Below are positions 1-10,539 of a DNA stretch of 64,000 bases, in pieces. The position numbers and the translations under genes were made by a program. The notes below the pieces were generated by a model. That model searched no databases, had not been told where the DNA came from, and saw only the letters and a list, made by a program, of their open reading frames with translations. The stretch lies in assembly GCA_004026145.2 (NCBI GenBank), contig CP034991.1, forward strand, positions 15,124,331-15,188,330, given 5' to 3'. The stretch's first letter is position 1. Each line of letters opens with the position of its first letter. The DNA comes from Takifugu bimaculatus. Taxonomy: Eukaryota > Chordata > Actinopteri > Tetraodontiformes > Tetraodontidae.

Positions 1-462
1 GTGTCAGGAGAGTTAAAATATTGTGATGAAGAAAAACCGTCGGCTGGAGTTCAGCAGCACACAATCTATTACCTTCTCTGGAAAAAACGTGCACGCCCTG
101 TTGCTATGGGAAAACAGTTAATATTTTTTAATTTATTCCAACCCACATTAATTAAAAAGAAATGAGCATAATCAGTCGAATTGCCTAACCGACTGAGTTA
201 GCGTGAGACGACTGTCACGCTCTCCTGTCTGCTCACTGTCTCCAAACGTCTCCAAACGTCTTCACCTCTTATTTTTCACACAGTAGCATTTCATTCTTGG
301 AATTTTGAAGCTATAAAAATACTTAATTAAATATGCACCTTTCCGCCTGAGGAATGGTGTCAGAGGTTAACGTGCATTTCCTTCCTCCTCCTTTCATAAT
401 GTTAAAGTCGAGGAGCACGTTGGAGGCGAAAGAGTCCCGATGCCGCCCTCTCTTCAGGAACA
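1..462. other. Intergenic, no gene seen
   Basis: AT-rich unique sequence at the left edge. I see no exon with splice sites, no RNA gene and no transposon here. Short frames near 354-640 are not supported by any recognisable protein motif. Confidence 0.5.
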
Positions 463-506
463 CCCTAACCCTAACCCTAACCCTAACCCTAACCCTAACC
501 CTAACC
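463..506. repeat. Short telomere-like CCCTAA array
   Basis: About seven perfect CCCTAA hexamers in a row, the vertebrate telomere motif read on the C-rich strand. This is the first of many interstitial telomere-like tracts in the window and one of the few that is perfect and uninterrupted. Confidence 0.9.
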
Positions 507-1518
507 TGGTCACGCTCACGTCATTACAGCCACGTTCACATGCAACAAATGCTGCCGACGTTTAACAATGTGATGGAACATTTCTGGTACCGGGAGCCCG
601 ACGGATCCCTCAGAGGGTTTCTGACACCTTTCTGGGCCTGAAGCAGGAAGAGAGAGCACATGGAAATACTCCGGCTTCTGTTGTGGGAGTAGAAAACTAA
701 TAAAACTCTTCAAACATCTTGCATAGATGGTCTAATATTGTATTCATGTGACTCTTTTCTGATATTAGCACACCTGAGCTTATTTTATAAATAGATCCTG
801 AGTCTGAACTTTCAGATTTATAGGAGGCAACAATAAGCTCAATGAAATGGATCAAATGTTTCATTTTTCCTGCCTACCTGTTGATTTTAAAGCTCATTAG
901 TGACCGACTCTGTTACTGTGGAGTGGCAGTCACACAAACTTGCTTTTTTACTTGTGACGATGAACAGCTATTCCAGCCTTCCTCAAAGAGATTGGAAATC
1001 TATTTTGACTATAAAGCCAAAGATCTATTGTGTGTCCATGGAACCTCCGTATGCAAAAGAGCCGTGAGGCCCCTGATTCATCCGACCCGGTTTACAATCA
1101 AGGAAAGAACGAGTGCAACAGGTAAATGTTTCAGCTCAACCCCCCACCCCCACCCCACCCCCCGTGAGGGAACTAAGTCCTGGTCCTCCCCTGTTGGGCT
1201 TCCTTTGCTGCTCCACATCAGTGAACCAACCACTGAGGGTCCATGTTCACCTGATTACTGGATTACATTTAACTGTATAAATGCACGGGACTGCTGGACT
1301 AAAGCTGAGGCCGTGTCAGCCTGATGCAGTGGTTGATGGGGGTAGACTGGCCAACGTGGGGGGGTCCTCTCCTCCTGAAGTCAGTCATTTCCTCTGTATG
1401 GATGGTGCTTCAGTACAGGTGCTTGTGTTCACGCCATTCCACAAAGGCCACGACGGCTGAGTCGTCAGAAAACGTCCGGAGAAGTAGAGAGCAGAGCAGA
1501 AGAGTGTTGGTACCTGAG
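507..1518. other. Intergenic, no gene seen
   Basis: Unique sequence between the telomere-like tract and the 11-bp minisatellite. A 160-codon open frame at 842-1324 has no recognisable domain, no upstream promoter motif and low-complexity stretches, so I do not call it a gene. A short C-rich run of CCCCAC type lies near 1141-1162. Confidence 0.45.
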
Positions 1519-2607
1519 GGGCTCCTGAGGGGCTCCTGAGGGGCTCCTGAGGAGGACCTGAGGGGCTCCTGAGGGGCACCTGAGGGGCTCCTGAGGGGCT
1601 CCTGAGGAGGACCTGAGGGGCTCCTGAGGGGCACCTGAGGGGCTCCTGAGGGGCACCTGAGGGGCACCTGAGGAGGACCTGAGGGGCTCCTGAGGGGCTC
1701 CTGAGGGGCTCCTGAGGAGGACCTGAGGGGCTCCTGAGGGGCACCTGAGGGGCTCCTGAGGGGCACCTGAGGGGCTCCTGAGGGGACCTGAGGGGCACTG
1801 AGGGGCTCCTGAGGAGGACCTGAGGGGCTCCTGAGGGGCTCCTGAGGGGCTCCTGAGGGGCTCCTGAGGTGGACCTGAGGGGCTCCTGAGGGGCTCCTGA
1901 GGGGCTCCTGAGGAGGCCCTGAGGGCTCCTGAGGGGCTCCTGAGGGGCTCCTGAGGGGCTCCTGAGGGGCTCCTGAGGGCCTGAGGGGCTCCTGAGGGGC
2001 ACCTGAGGGGCACCTGAGGGGCTCCTGAGGAGGACCTGAGGGGCTCCTGAGGGGCTCCTGAGGGGCTCCTGAGGGGCTCCTGAGGGGCACCTGAGGGGCT
2101 CCTGAGGAGGACCTGAGGGGCACCTGAGGGGCACCTGAGGGGCTCCTGAGGGGCTCCTGAGGAGGACCTGAGGGGCTCCTGAGGGGCTCCTGAGGGGCTC
2201 CTGAGGGGCACCTGAGGGGCACCTGAGGGGCACCTGAGGAGGACCTGAGGGGCACCTGAGGGGCTCCTGAGGGGCACCTGAGGGGCTCCTGAGGGGCACC
2301 TGAGGAGGACCTGAGGGGCTCCTGAGGGGCACCTGAGGGGCACCTGAGGAGGACCTGAGGGGCACCTGAGGGGCTCCTGAGGGGCTCCTGAGGAGGACCT
2401 GAGGGGCTCCTGAGGGGCTCCTGAGGGGCACCTGAGGGGCACCTGAGGGGCTCCTGAGGAGGACCTGAGGGGCACCTGAGGGGCTCCTGAGGGGCACCTG
2501 AGGGGCTCCTGAGGGGCACCTGAGGAGGACCTGAGGGGCTCCTGAGGGGCACCTGAGGGGCACCTGAGGAGGACCTGAGGGGCACCTGAGGGGCTCCTGA
2601 GGGGCAG
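1519..2607. repeat. 11-bp GC-rich minisatellite (about 100 units)
   Basis: Tandem 11-bp units of the form GAGGGGCTCCT, with interspersed GAGGGGCACCT and GAGGAGGACCT variants and a few 1-3 bp deletions (for example near 1790, 1921 and 1977). The + strand is G-rich with many GGGG runs. Because 11 is not divisible by three and the units carry no stop on the minus strand, all minus frames stay open for 336-429 codons and read a proline/serine/leucine repeat. This is a repeat artefact, not a protein. Confidence 0.93.
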
Positions 2608-3257
2608 GGTTTAGAGGACCACAACATTCCGCTTCTTGTTTTATGAAGTCAAGTCGAGGTGTCTTGAAACTCAATACATTACAACATTTAGCATTTATTG
2701 TGGTGGACCTCGGCCTTATCGTGTATCCTTAAATGATCCCTGAAGGAGACGCACACGCCATCATAAGAGTGAGGAGACGCCCAGGCAACAGTTATTGTGG
2801 AAGCATCTCAGGTGCTCTAACTAACTCCTTCACACTGATCGGCTTCCTGGGTCACTCCTGTGCATAGAAGGCCAGTTCACACACATCTTCTTATCTTATT
2901 GGTGGATTCCATGTCATCAGGTCTCGTGTCTTACGCATTATTAACACCTTCCCTAACTGCTGGTCCTCCCAGACAGACACATTCACGGCACCCAGAGGAT
3001 CTGATTCTCACCGTGAGCCCACTGGACCTTTGTTGATTCAGCCCAGTGACTTTAAAAGGGCTGCATATTTAAGCAGGTGTCTAATTATTGTGTGTATTTT
3101 GCTCAAATCATATTTTTTGATAGAGATTAAGGGTGGGGATTTATTTTGAAATTCTACCTCAGGATGATTCTCAGGATGATTCCTCTTGAGGAAGACACGG
3201 AGCTCTTGGAAGGCCTGGCCTGTGGTGAGGAGGCAGATGATCGCTGGAAGCTGTGTG

Positions 3258-3318
<61 letters not shown>

Positions 3319-3450
3319 CAGTCACTGCCATTTCATTCAACACTCTGTTCCACAAAAGTTGTAGCTGCACAATAGTTTCAGGAATCTGAACATGCTAATA
3401 TCGGTAGCCTTTACCACCCGGTTCCTGCCGCGATATTAGAGTTTGGGCTC
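2608..3450. other. egr3 distal 5' flank
   Basis: Unique sequence upstream of egr3 containing a (GT)n microsatellite at about 3253-3314. No exon or RNA gene is recognised. It may hold distal egr3 control elements, but nothing specific is visible before the hairpin at 3452. Confidence 0.4.
3253..3314. repeat. (GT)n microsatellite
   Basis: Alternating GT for about 60 bp with one TTTG interruption, upstream of the egr3 promoter. Confidence 0.9.
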
Positions 3451-3451
3451 T

Positions 3452-3486
3452 AAAAATACCCTCTCGGAGCCCGAGGGGGTATTTTT
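3452..3486. promoter_or_regulatory. Near-perfect inverted repeat upstream of egr3
   Basis: Two 16-bp arms (3452-3467 and 3471-3486) are complementary at 15 of 16 positions with a 3-base centre AGC. The outer parts are A/T runs (AAAAATACC / GGTATTTTT) and the inner parts are GC-rich. It lies about 1 kb upstream of the egr3 start codon and could extrude a hairpin or bind a dimeric factor. The structure is seen directly; a function is only inferred. Confidence 0.6.
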
Positions 3487-3610
3487 GAAATTAAACTAAC
3501 CACTTGAAATCGAGCCATGACGCTGCCCACTGTCATCTCTTTGCAGGTCTGCGGCTTCCGATCACTTTTCCACTACTGCTTCACCCGGAACTCACATGTC
3601 CAAAAACAGA

Positions 3611-3629
3611 GGGGCGGGGGGCGGGGCCG
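3611..3629. promoter_or_regulatory. GC boxes (Sp1/EGR-type) upstream of egr3
   Basis: A G-rich stretch with two overlapping GGGGCGGGG-like motifs lies 8 bp before a CArG box. Sp1-type and EGR-type sites next to serum response elements are typical of immediate-early EGR promoters. Confidence 0.5.
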
Positions 3630-3636
3630 GACACGG

Positions 3637-3646
3637 CCTTATTTGG
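3637..3646. promoter_or_regulatory. CArG box / serum response element of egr3 (distal)
   Basis: CCTTATTTGG is an exact match to the SRF consensus CC(A/T)6GG. A TTCC (GGAA on the other strand) follows a few bases downstream, as in composite SRF-ETS elements. EGR genes are known SRF targets. The site is about 460 bp upstream of the presumed TATA-like box. Confidence 0.65.
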
Positions 3647-4055
3647 ACCTTCCACTTGAGCGGTTTCTCTGGGACCAAGCCTGCGAATTCACACGCTAAT
3701 GCGATTTTCCAGGCGATTATCGTCGACGGTGACTTTTTGTAATGTGTTGCTACAGACAGCGGCGTTTCTTGCAATTCAGCGTGTGCACGTTGAGAAAGAG
3801 CCCAGCCCAAAGTCGCCCCCCACGTCAGGAGTTGTTGAGTTGGTCGGTGTTCCTGAATCAAAGCCACATCAGCACAGTGTTCGTGAAACCCTTTTAATTC
3901 TGACTCTAGTTCAGTTGATGGCACCCGGTCGTCCAGGAGGATGGCGTCCCCACGGGGACCCAGGGCCAGCCTAACTTTCTATCTGCTCGGACCCTTTGCC
4001 TTTACTCTAGTTTCCACGCGCTGACACGCGGAGATCCTGGCGCTTGCTTCTCTGT

Positions 4056-4065
4056 CCATATATGG
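4056..4065. promoter_or_regulatory. CArG box / serum response element of egr3 (proximal)
   Basis: CCATATATGG is a perfect, palindromic SRF-binding CArG box. It is only 32 bp upstream of a TATTTAA sequence and is followed 6 bp later by a CRE half-site. This arrangement fits a mitogen- and calcium-inducible immediate-early promoter. Confidence 0.72.
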
Positions 4066-4070
4066 TCATC

Positions 4071-4077
4071 TACGTCA
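4071..4077. promoter_or_regulatory. CRE half-site in egr3 promoter
   Basis: TACGTCA matches a CREB/ATF half-site, next to the proximal CArG box. SRE plus CRE pairs are known in EGR-family promoters. Confidence 0.45.
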
Positions 4078-4096
4078 CGCACATGTCCCACCCTCC

Positions 4097-4103
4097 TATT
4101 TAA
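4097..4103 (+). promoter_or_regulatory. TATA-like box of egr3
   Basis: TATTTAA lies downstream of the proximal CArG and CRE motifs and about 360 bp upstream of the egr3 start codon. Transcription would start near 4125-4135, giving a 5' UTR of about 330 nt. That UTR contains a three-codon upstream ORF whose ATG is at 4436-4438 and whose stop is at 4445-4447, just before the main start. Confidence 0.5.
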
Positions 4104-4458
4104 TACAAGCAAACTGGAGTCCCCTATCCAGCTTCAATAGAGCAAGCAGAGCCGCTCTTGTGCAACTACCACCTCCTCTATTGATTCACAGACTTCGAAA
4201 TCCCCCACAAGCAGCCCATCAGCGTCCTCAGAGATCAGATTAATAGCAACAACAGGCTGCGATCACTCCGGAGGAGAGAAGCGCCGCTCGTCCTCGGCGG
4301 GATACTTGGAAAGCTACCGCAACAGGATCCATCTCTCCAGCGCTCCTTTTTTTGCTCACTTGATCCGCACCTGTGTTTCTATTCGAGAGCACCAGCTTTT
4401 TCTTTTCCTGTTATTATCTGGATATCAGCACGTAAATGTCGGACTGACTATAACTGCT

Positions 4459-5709
4459 ATGACAGGGAAACTAGCGGAGAAGCTCCCTCTTACCATGAGC
4501 AGTTTAATTAACACGATCCCTGACAGTCTCTATCCAGAAGAGGACATCCCGACGTCTATGAATATTTTCACTAACACGGAATCTATTTCCCACTATTCGC
4601 AGATGAACTCAGGTGAGATTTTCCTTTGCTTCCCTCCTGGTTCGCGTGCGCGGAGGCAACAGTTGCTCAGCACCTGTTTGCGCTCGGAGCTGTTGCGCTT
4701 CAAGGTGGATTCACTAACTTGCTTTTTCTCTAAATGAAGTCTAACGCTGCAAACTCGGGCTTGGCCACACCTTTAAAAGCCGTAAAAATCCGCCTTGTTT
4801 GTACATTTATTCCACTTTTCGCTCTTTTTCCCCCTTTTGTCTTGAAGATTTTCGTCTGACACTGAAAGGAAAACTGTTCTAAAACTTCTAAAACATTTAC
4901 GCATTGGCTTTGGGGAATTTTTCTAATTTCTAACGCGAGTGTGAGCAAATGTGCGACGACGCGCCGCTGAGACTCTTTCACATCCCAAACCACCGGCCGA
5001 CGGACGGCGGATTTGTGATATTCGGGAGTGAAAGAGGTCAAAATCCCAAAGATTCCTTAATGGCCGCGCGAAGAAGATTCAGCCACTATTAACAATGACT
5101 TTCATTCACAGGTCTGACAACATTTAGGCGTGTGTTGCTGGGTTTCTTTTTTAAAAAAAAATATGTTAAACGTTTAAGCGCAGGCCACTGGATATTCCCT
5201 GAAATGTGAGGCCAGATTTGGATTCATCTTTCTTGCTCCAATTCTATTTCTGAGGATTCCACAGGACGGTTTAAATTGACTTGTTGACGTTGATTTAAAG
5301 TCTGTCTTTTCTTGTGAAGACACACCTATAAATCGGCACACAAAACGGACAACACTCGTTTGTGCGTAAAACAAAAGCAGTTAAAATCGGCAGTTCCGAA
5401 ATGGTCTCGGTCCATTTGACTAAACCGAATAAATGACTGAATATTTCATTAAATTTAACACATTAAAATGCACCACAATTAAGCACTGTAAAATAAATAT
5501 TTATCCTCTTATCCAATTTTTTTTTACCCCTGCGTGGTGATATTTTGCTGAAACTGCACACGGGAGTCACGTGAAGCATCAAGATCCTATTTTCAGTTTA
5601 GTAATTGAGAATAATTTTAATGACAGCAACAAAATGTCCACATTAATACAAGCAAATAAAAGGAGCCGCGTGCTGAGTTTTTCCCAGGTGCAGCAGGTGT
5701 GTGTGTGTG

Positions 5710-5747
<38 letters not shown>

Positions 5748-6091
5748 CTTCAGCACTGACCTCCGAGAACACAGGGGTAAATGGATCAGACCTCATGCCC
5801 CAATTTTCTGTTGAAAATTCCCATTGAAGAAATTACCATAGAAACAATTTAGAGTAAAATGAATTATTGTCAACTCGGGCTTATTTTCTAAATGTCATCC
5901 TCCTAACCCTCCTAACCCTAACCGTCCTAACCCTAACCCTCCTAACCCTAACCTTAACCCTAACCCAAAGGCCACAGGTGTCATGTTACCTGTGTAAAGC
6001 AACGTGCAGCGTTTGACTTTTGTTTATTTCATTGGATTTATTTTCTAAAGCCAAATTCCAGCAGGCTGTAATTACTGGGAATGACCACGTT

Positions 6092-6170
<79 letters not shown>

Positions 6171-6310
6171 CGCTCCTGGATACAAAGAATCAACACACAC
6201 CTGTGTAGCAGCTAAACATGCAGATGTGCTTGTGATTTCTGCATCTGTGAGTGACACAGAGAGCGATAGGATGCACGCACGTGTGTGTGTGTGTGAGTGT
6301 GTGTGTGTGT

Positions 6311-6349
<39 letters not shown>

Positions 6350-6481
6350 AGTGTGTGTGTGGTGTGAGTGTGTGTGTGTGTGTGTGAGTGTGTGTGTGTG
6401 TGTGAGTGTGTGTGTGTGTGCGTGAGTGTGTGTGTGTGTGTGAGTGTGTGTGTGTGTGCGTGAGTGTGTGTGTGTGAGTGT

Positions 6482-6515
<34 letters not shown>

Positions 6516-8291
6516 GTGTGTGTGTGTGTGTGTGTTCACTGTGGATTGTCTGCACTAATGTAACATTCAGGACATTTGTGAACATCTGAAGCTCCGTCCT
6601 GATGTTGCCCAGGAAGGGTGTTTTTAACCCTGATATGCTCCCATGTTATTCGGCCGATGGCCGATGGCCGACGTGGCCGACGTGGCCGACGTGGCCGACG
6701 GCCGATGGCCGACGTGGCCGACGGCCGATGGCCGACGTGGCCGACGGCCGACGTGGCCGATGGCCGACGTGGCCGATGGCCGATGGTCGTCTGCTCTCTC
6801 ATCCTGCTGCTGTAAAGAAATGAGATGTTGCCACTCCGAGGGGACACAAAGAGGATCAGAGGGGGTGTTTAGGTTTGGATCTACGAGGGCTCGTGGGAGG
6901 TGAGAGGGAGACACCAGCACATCCCCGTCACACAGCAGTCGCCTCATGCACAGGTCGAGCCGTGCACACGTTTCTGGATGGACTCCTTTTAGTCTCAGTA
7001 TTTTATCGTCTGCACGTTGTCAGAGATGCAAAACAGCTGAATTTTGGAGAAAATCAAGTGCTGGTGGAAGTTTCTCTGAAGAGGCAAAGTGAATTTCCTC
7101 AGCATTTGTGTGCTGCAGCTTCAGCTCATTGTCTCCGTTGGTTTTCACACTTGTTTGTGCCGTGTGGACGTTTCTTCACAATGTCTCTATCTTTGTTTCC
7201 ATATAGATAACATCATGGACCTGGGAATGGGCAGTGAGAAAGCAGCCGCAGAGATCCAGTACGGTTCCAGCTTCCAGTCCAACCGCAGCGCTCAGACCGT
7301 CACCTATCTGGGGAAGTTCGCCTTCGACACTCCGCCATCAGGAGGGATCGGCGGCTCCGGCTGGTGCTCCGACAACAACATCATCAGCCTGGTCAGTGCC
7401 GGGATCTTGGGCGTGTCTCCATCACCTGGCACAGTAACGACTCAGACTTCATCGGCGGCGGCGGCAGCCAGCATGGGTGGACAGACGTCAGACATGGAGC
7501 AGGTGTACGGGCCGCCGCTACCTGCCTACTCCACCTGCAGTGACTTGTACCAGGACCAGGTCTCCTTCCACCACAGCCCTGCCACCAGCACAACCCTAGC
7601 CTACCCTGGCAATGACTATCACTCCACACCCAAAGGTTCAATGGATGGCAGCCTTTTCTCCATGATCCCTGACTACAACCTTTTCCACCATCAGGGGGAG
7701 GTTGGCGTGATGGAGCACAAGCCCTTCCAGACCATGGACCCCATCCGTGTGAACCCTCCCCCCATCACACCTCTGGAGACCATCAGAGCATTCAAAGACA
7801 AGCAGCAGATTCACCCAGGTTTCATCAGCGGGCAGCAGCACCCTCCCCAGCACCACCCGCCCCCCCAGACTCTCACCCTCAAACCCATCCGGCCGCGGAA
7901 GTATCCCAATCGGCCCAGCAAAACCCCCGTCCACGAACGGCCACACGCCTGCCCGGCGGAGAACTGTGACCGGCGCTTTTCGCGCTCAGACGAACTGACG
8001 CGTCACCTTCGCATCCACACGGGTCACAAACCTTTCCAGTGCCGAATATGCATGCGCTCCTTCAGCAGGAGCGACCACCTGACCACACACATCCGCACAC
8101 ACACCGGTGAGAAACCCTTTTCCTGCGAGTTCTGTGGACGCAAGTTTGCCAGAAGTGATGAACGAAAGAGACACGCGAAGGTGCATCTGAAACAGAAGGA
8201 CAAGAAGCCGGCTGAGAAGAGCAGCGGTGCAGCGGGGAGCCACAGCTCCCCCCCCAGCTCCTGTGGGGGGCCGGCGGTGGGAACATCATGA
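4459..8291 (+). CDS. egr3: Early growth response protein 3 (zinc-finger transcription factor)
   Basis: Two coding exons, 4459-4612 and 7207-8291, join in phase (AACTCAG, GT donor at 4613; AG acceptor at 7205-7206) to give 412 aa. The start is the first in-frame ATG; its protein opens MTGKLAEKLPLTMSSL, the EGR3 N-terminus. The middle part has the EGR3-type stretches VTYLGKFAFD, IISLVSAGILGV and IRVNPPPITPLETI. Three C2H2 fingers follow at about residues 298-322, 328-350 and 356-378, each with its RSDEL/RSDHL/RSDER DNA-contact helix and all Cys and His ligands intact. They bind the GC-rich EGR element in the nucleus. The C-terminus is Ser/Gly/Pro-rich. Length and the single early intron match vertebrate EGR3. 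Egr3 acts downstream of growth-factor, calcium and neuronal signals, consistent with the SRF/CRE motifs upstream. Confidence 0.97.
5697..5745. repeat. (GT)n microsatellite in egr3 intron
   Basis: GT dinucleotide tract with one GC interruption. Confidence 0.88.
5902..5968. repeat. Degenerate telomere-like CCCTAA cluster
   Basis: CCCTAACC units mixed with CCTCCTAACC and CCGTCCTAACC variants in the egr3 intron. C-rich strand is on +. Confidence 0.8.
6094..6169. repeat. (GT)n microsatellite
   Basis: Nearly pure GT repeat with one GG interruption. Confidence 0.9.
6283..6535. repeat. Interrupted (GT)n microsatellite with GAGT punctuation
   Basis: About 250 bp of GT broken at semi-regular intervals by GAGTGT, producing units of roughly 18-24 bp. 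The open frames on both strands (Cys/Val and His/Thr) are dinucleotide artefacts. Confidence 0.9.
6651..6787. repeat. GGCCGAYGT minisatellite
   Basis: Units GGCCGACGT (9 bp) and GGCCGATGGCCGAC alternate for about 135 bp in the egr3 intron. The tract is CpG-rich, with a CG in almost every unit, in an otherwise AT-leaning intron. Confidence 0.88.
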
Positions 8292-9150
8292 CCGCCACCA
8301 CAGGCGCTGGGACTGGGCCATAAGACACTTGGGAAGAAGGGACCACATCCACTATGAGACAAATAGGTGACTTTTTCCTCTCTTTTCCATCTCACTGCTC
8401 TTTTCAGTCACTTCTTTTTTGAGCTGGTTTAGATTCCATAAGTTGTAAAAGGCTGCTGTTAGAAAACGATGCCAAAACAAAGAAAGAAACAACGGCACAT
8501 TGGAAACGAAAGACGTGGCGTTTTTAGAGCTCATGAGCTCAACACTTTAGTCAAATCCAAAAATCCTGAGAACTGATCCATTTGAAGAAGGCACAAATTC
8601 ACCCAGGGAACAAAACAGACAACATGCGACAGGAGCGTGGTGGAGGGGGGGTTGTCTGGGACGTATGCGTTCTGTTGCTTAGGCGGCTTAAAAGTGCAAT
8701 TGGTTTTATTTGTGTATTGTCGTGGCCGTCTTCACCAGAGGCACTGGACTGTCTTTAGGTGTTTCGGGTTGGTTTTTTTACCTTGTTTGTGGAGTTCTTC
8801 TTTTTTATCAAAGGAATGTGCCAAACGTATTGTGCTGATAGTCAACGTAGTTCTTATTTTGTGCCTGACGTTTGCCAAACACAACAGAGAGATCAGCTCA
8901 AAGGAGATCTGCTCCAAACACGTTCCCATTTCTGCCGCGTCCACGAGGACTCGGTGGTGTCCTGCAGAACCCGACGCCTCGCCACTACAGATGGATTTGC
9001 TGTCCCTCACACTCTGTTTGTTACCTTTCATATGGTGCAATTATGGAGTTCCCCATCATTTATTTTGCTTTTTTTGTAAAAAGCCCACCAGTAATGTTTT
9101 TTTTTTTTTTTTCCAAATACAAGCTCAATAAATATATGCAATAAATACTG
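8292..9150 (+). other. egr3 3' UTR (short form)
   Basis: From the TGA to two close polyadenylation signals AATAAA at 9127-9132 and 9140-9145. It carries at least one AUUUA (9058-9062) and a poly-T run (about 9097-9112). AU-rich 3' UTRs are expected for unstable immediate-early transcripts. The true 3' end may be further downstream. Confidence 0.6.
9127..9145 (+). terminator. egr3 proximal polyadenylation signals
   Basis: Two AATAAA hexamers, 9127-9132 and 9140-9145, about 840 nt after the stop codon. Confidence 0.6.
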
Positions 9151-10111
9151 GACAAATATTAAAACTCATGACTCAAATTAACAAGTCAGACAGACTGAAC
9201 ATGCAATAGGAGCGTGAATTATGGGATAAATAAGGACTCACACTGTAGAAGTGATGACGTTTGAGAGGAAAAAGCAAAACCATTTTTACATTTTTTCTAG
9301 TACAAAAGTAAATTGTAAAGTAAAAATAAAAAGGTTTTTGTATAGCAAACCAACATGTATGCAGGTAGCTGTAATAGAAGTTTCACTTTTGTACTCCAAT
9401 GTCAAACGCACCGTAACTCAGTATTAAAATGTGCACATATGTGTTCATGCACACTCTGTAAATACAAATGTCTGCATAAAGAAGAACGTTCAGCTGACTA
9501 AATGCTTGAGCAGAGGGACTTAAAGCCTTTAGTAATGTAGTTCTAATAAAGCATATTTCGCTGTCATAGGTTGTTGTCCAATATGAGATACTAAATTTCA
9601 TATAAAAACCCAATTGTTGCCTTTGCATAATCTGTGTGCTGCAACACGCTCACCGGTTGAAGGAACATAATGTCTACTAATAAATAAACCCATTTTCATT
9701 TCAATCGCAGATTCTCCACATTGCACAACAACACCGGTTGTTCTCCGAGACTGAACCATGAAATTTGCACCATTATTTATTGGCAGTATTTTCAGCTGTG
9801 CTTCCTTATTCATCTAAATAATAATATATGTGCACCAAACAGTAGTGCACGTACGCTGGTATCTTCTGTGGGTTTCTATAGCAGCCTGATGCTGATGGCT
9901 TTTTACACACTATTTAAAATTTAAAAACATTTTTATTTTTTTCCCGTGAAACATTTATATCCAAGATATTGATCACATCAAAAAAATAGGTTGAAAATAA
10001 ACCGTAAACAGGTTACAGGAATCCAAAGACATTTGCTCCTTTCAAGGCCAAAAGTTGAAAACACGGAAACTTGTTTCCCACCAAGAAACAGTAACGTCCA
10101 CTCGAACCTCC

Positions 10112-10140
10112 AATAATAATAATAATAATAATAATAATAA
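10112..10140. repeat. (AAT)n microsatellite
   Basis: About ten AAT triplets downstream of egr3. Confidence 0.9.
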
Positions 10141-10511
10141 CTGCCTGCATAAATATTGATCTTGATTTTATTCTGATGCGCAGCTCCTTTTCACTGTTAC
10201 ACCAAACCTTCCTATGGGAGCCAGAATCTGTGCTCGTCGTCTCAGAGGAGGCTGCATACGCACAGCAGCAGATCTCAAACTCCGGAATCTCTTATTGGCT
10301 CATGCAGAGCAAAAGTAAAGCGATGTCACTGGGAACGGATACGATGGTCTTCCAAGGCCACCACCCCCCCCACCCCCCCACTTGTTCTCCAGTTAATTTG
10401 GCTTTTCTCAACTCATCTACGTGTTTAAATGGGCCGTTTTTGTCACACGCCCTAAAATATCTGACAATAAATCAAGAATTCTGCATCAATAGAATTGTTT
10501 TATTGTTTCAT

Positions 10512-10539
10512 GGGGGGGGGGGGGGGGGGGGGGGGGGGG
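10512..10539. repeat. Poly-G run of 28
   Basis: An uninterrupted run of 28 G residues. Such a run can fold as a G-quadruplex and is error-prone in sequencing, so its exact length is uncertain. Confidence 0.9.

Larger units (their letters stand above)
4613..7206 (+). other. egr3 intron 1
   Basis: GTGAG donor to ATAG acceptor, 2.6 kb. It contains a GT microsatellite (5697-5745), a short CCCTAA-like cluster (about 5902-5968), two long GT tracts (6094-6169, 6283-6535) and a GGCCGA minisatellite (6651-6787). The rest is unique. No internal exon is seen. Confidence 0.85.

Noticed and set aside
842..1324. 160-codon frame
   Set aside because: No recognisable domain, no splice or promoter context, and a low-complexity C-rich part.
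1385..2674. Three long minus-strand frames of 336-429 codons with Pro/Ser/Leu repeats
   Set aside because: They are the three frames of an 11-bp tandem repeat with no stop on that strand; identical peptides in all frames show it is not coding.
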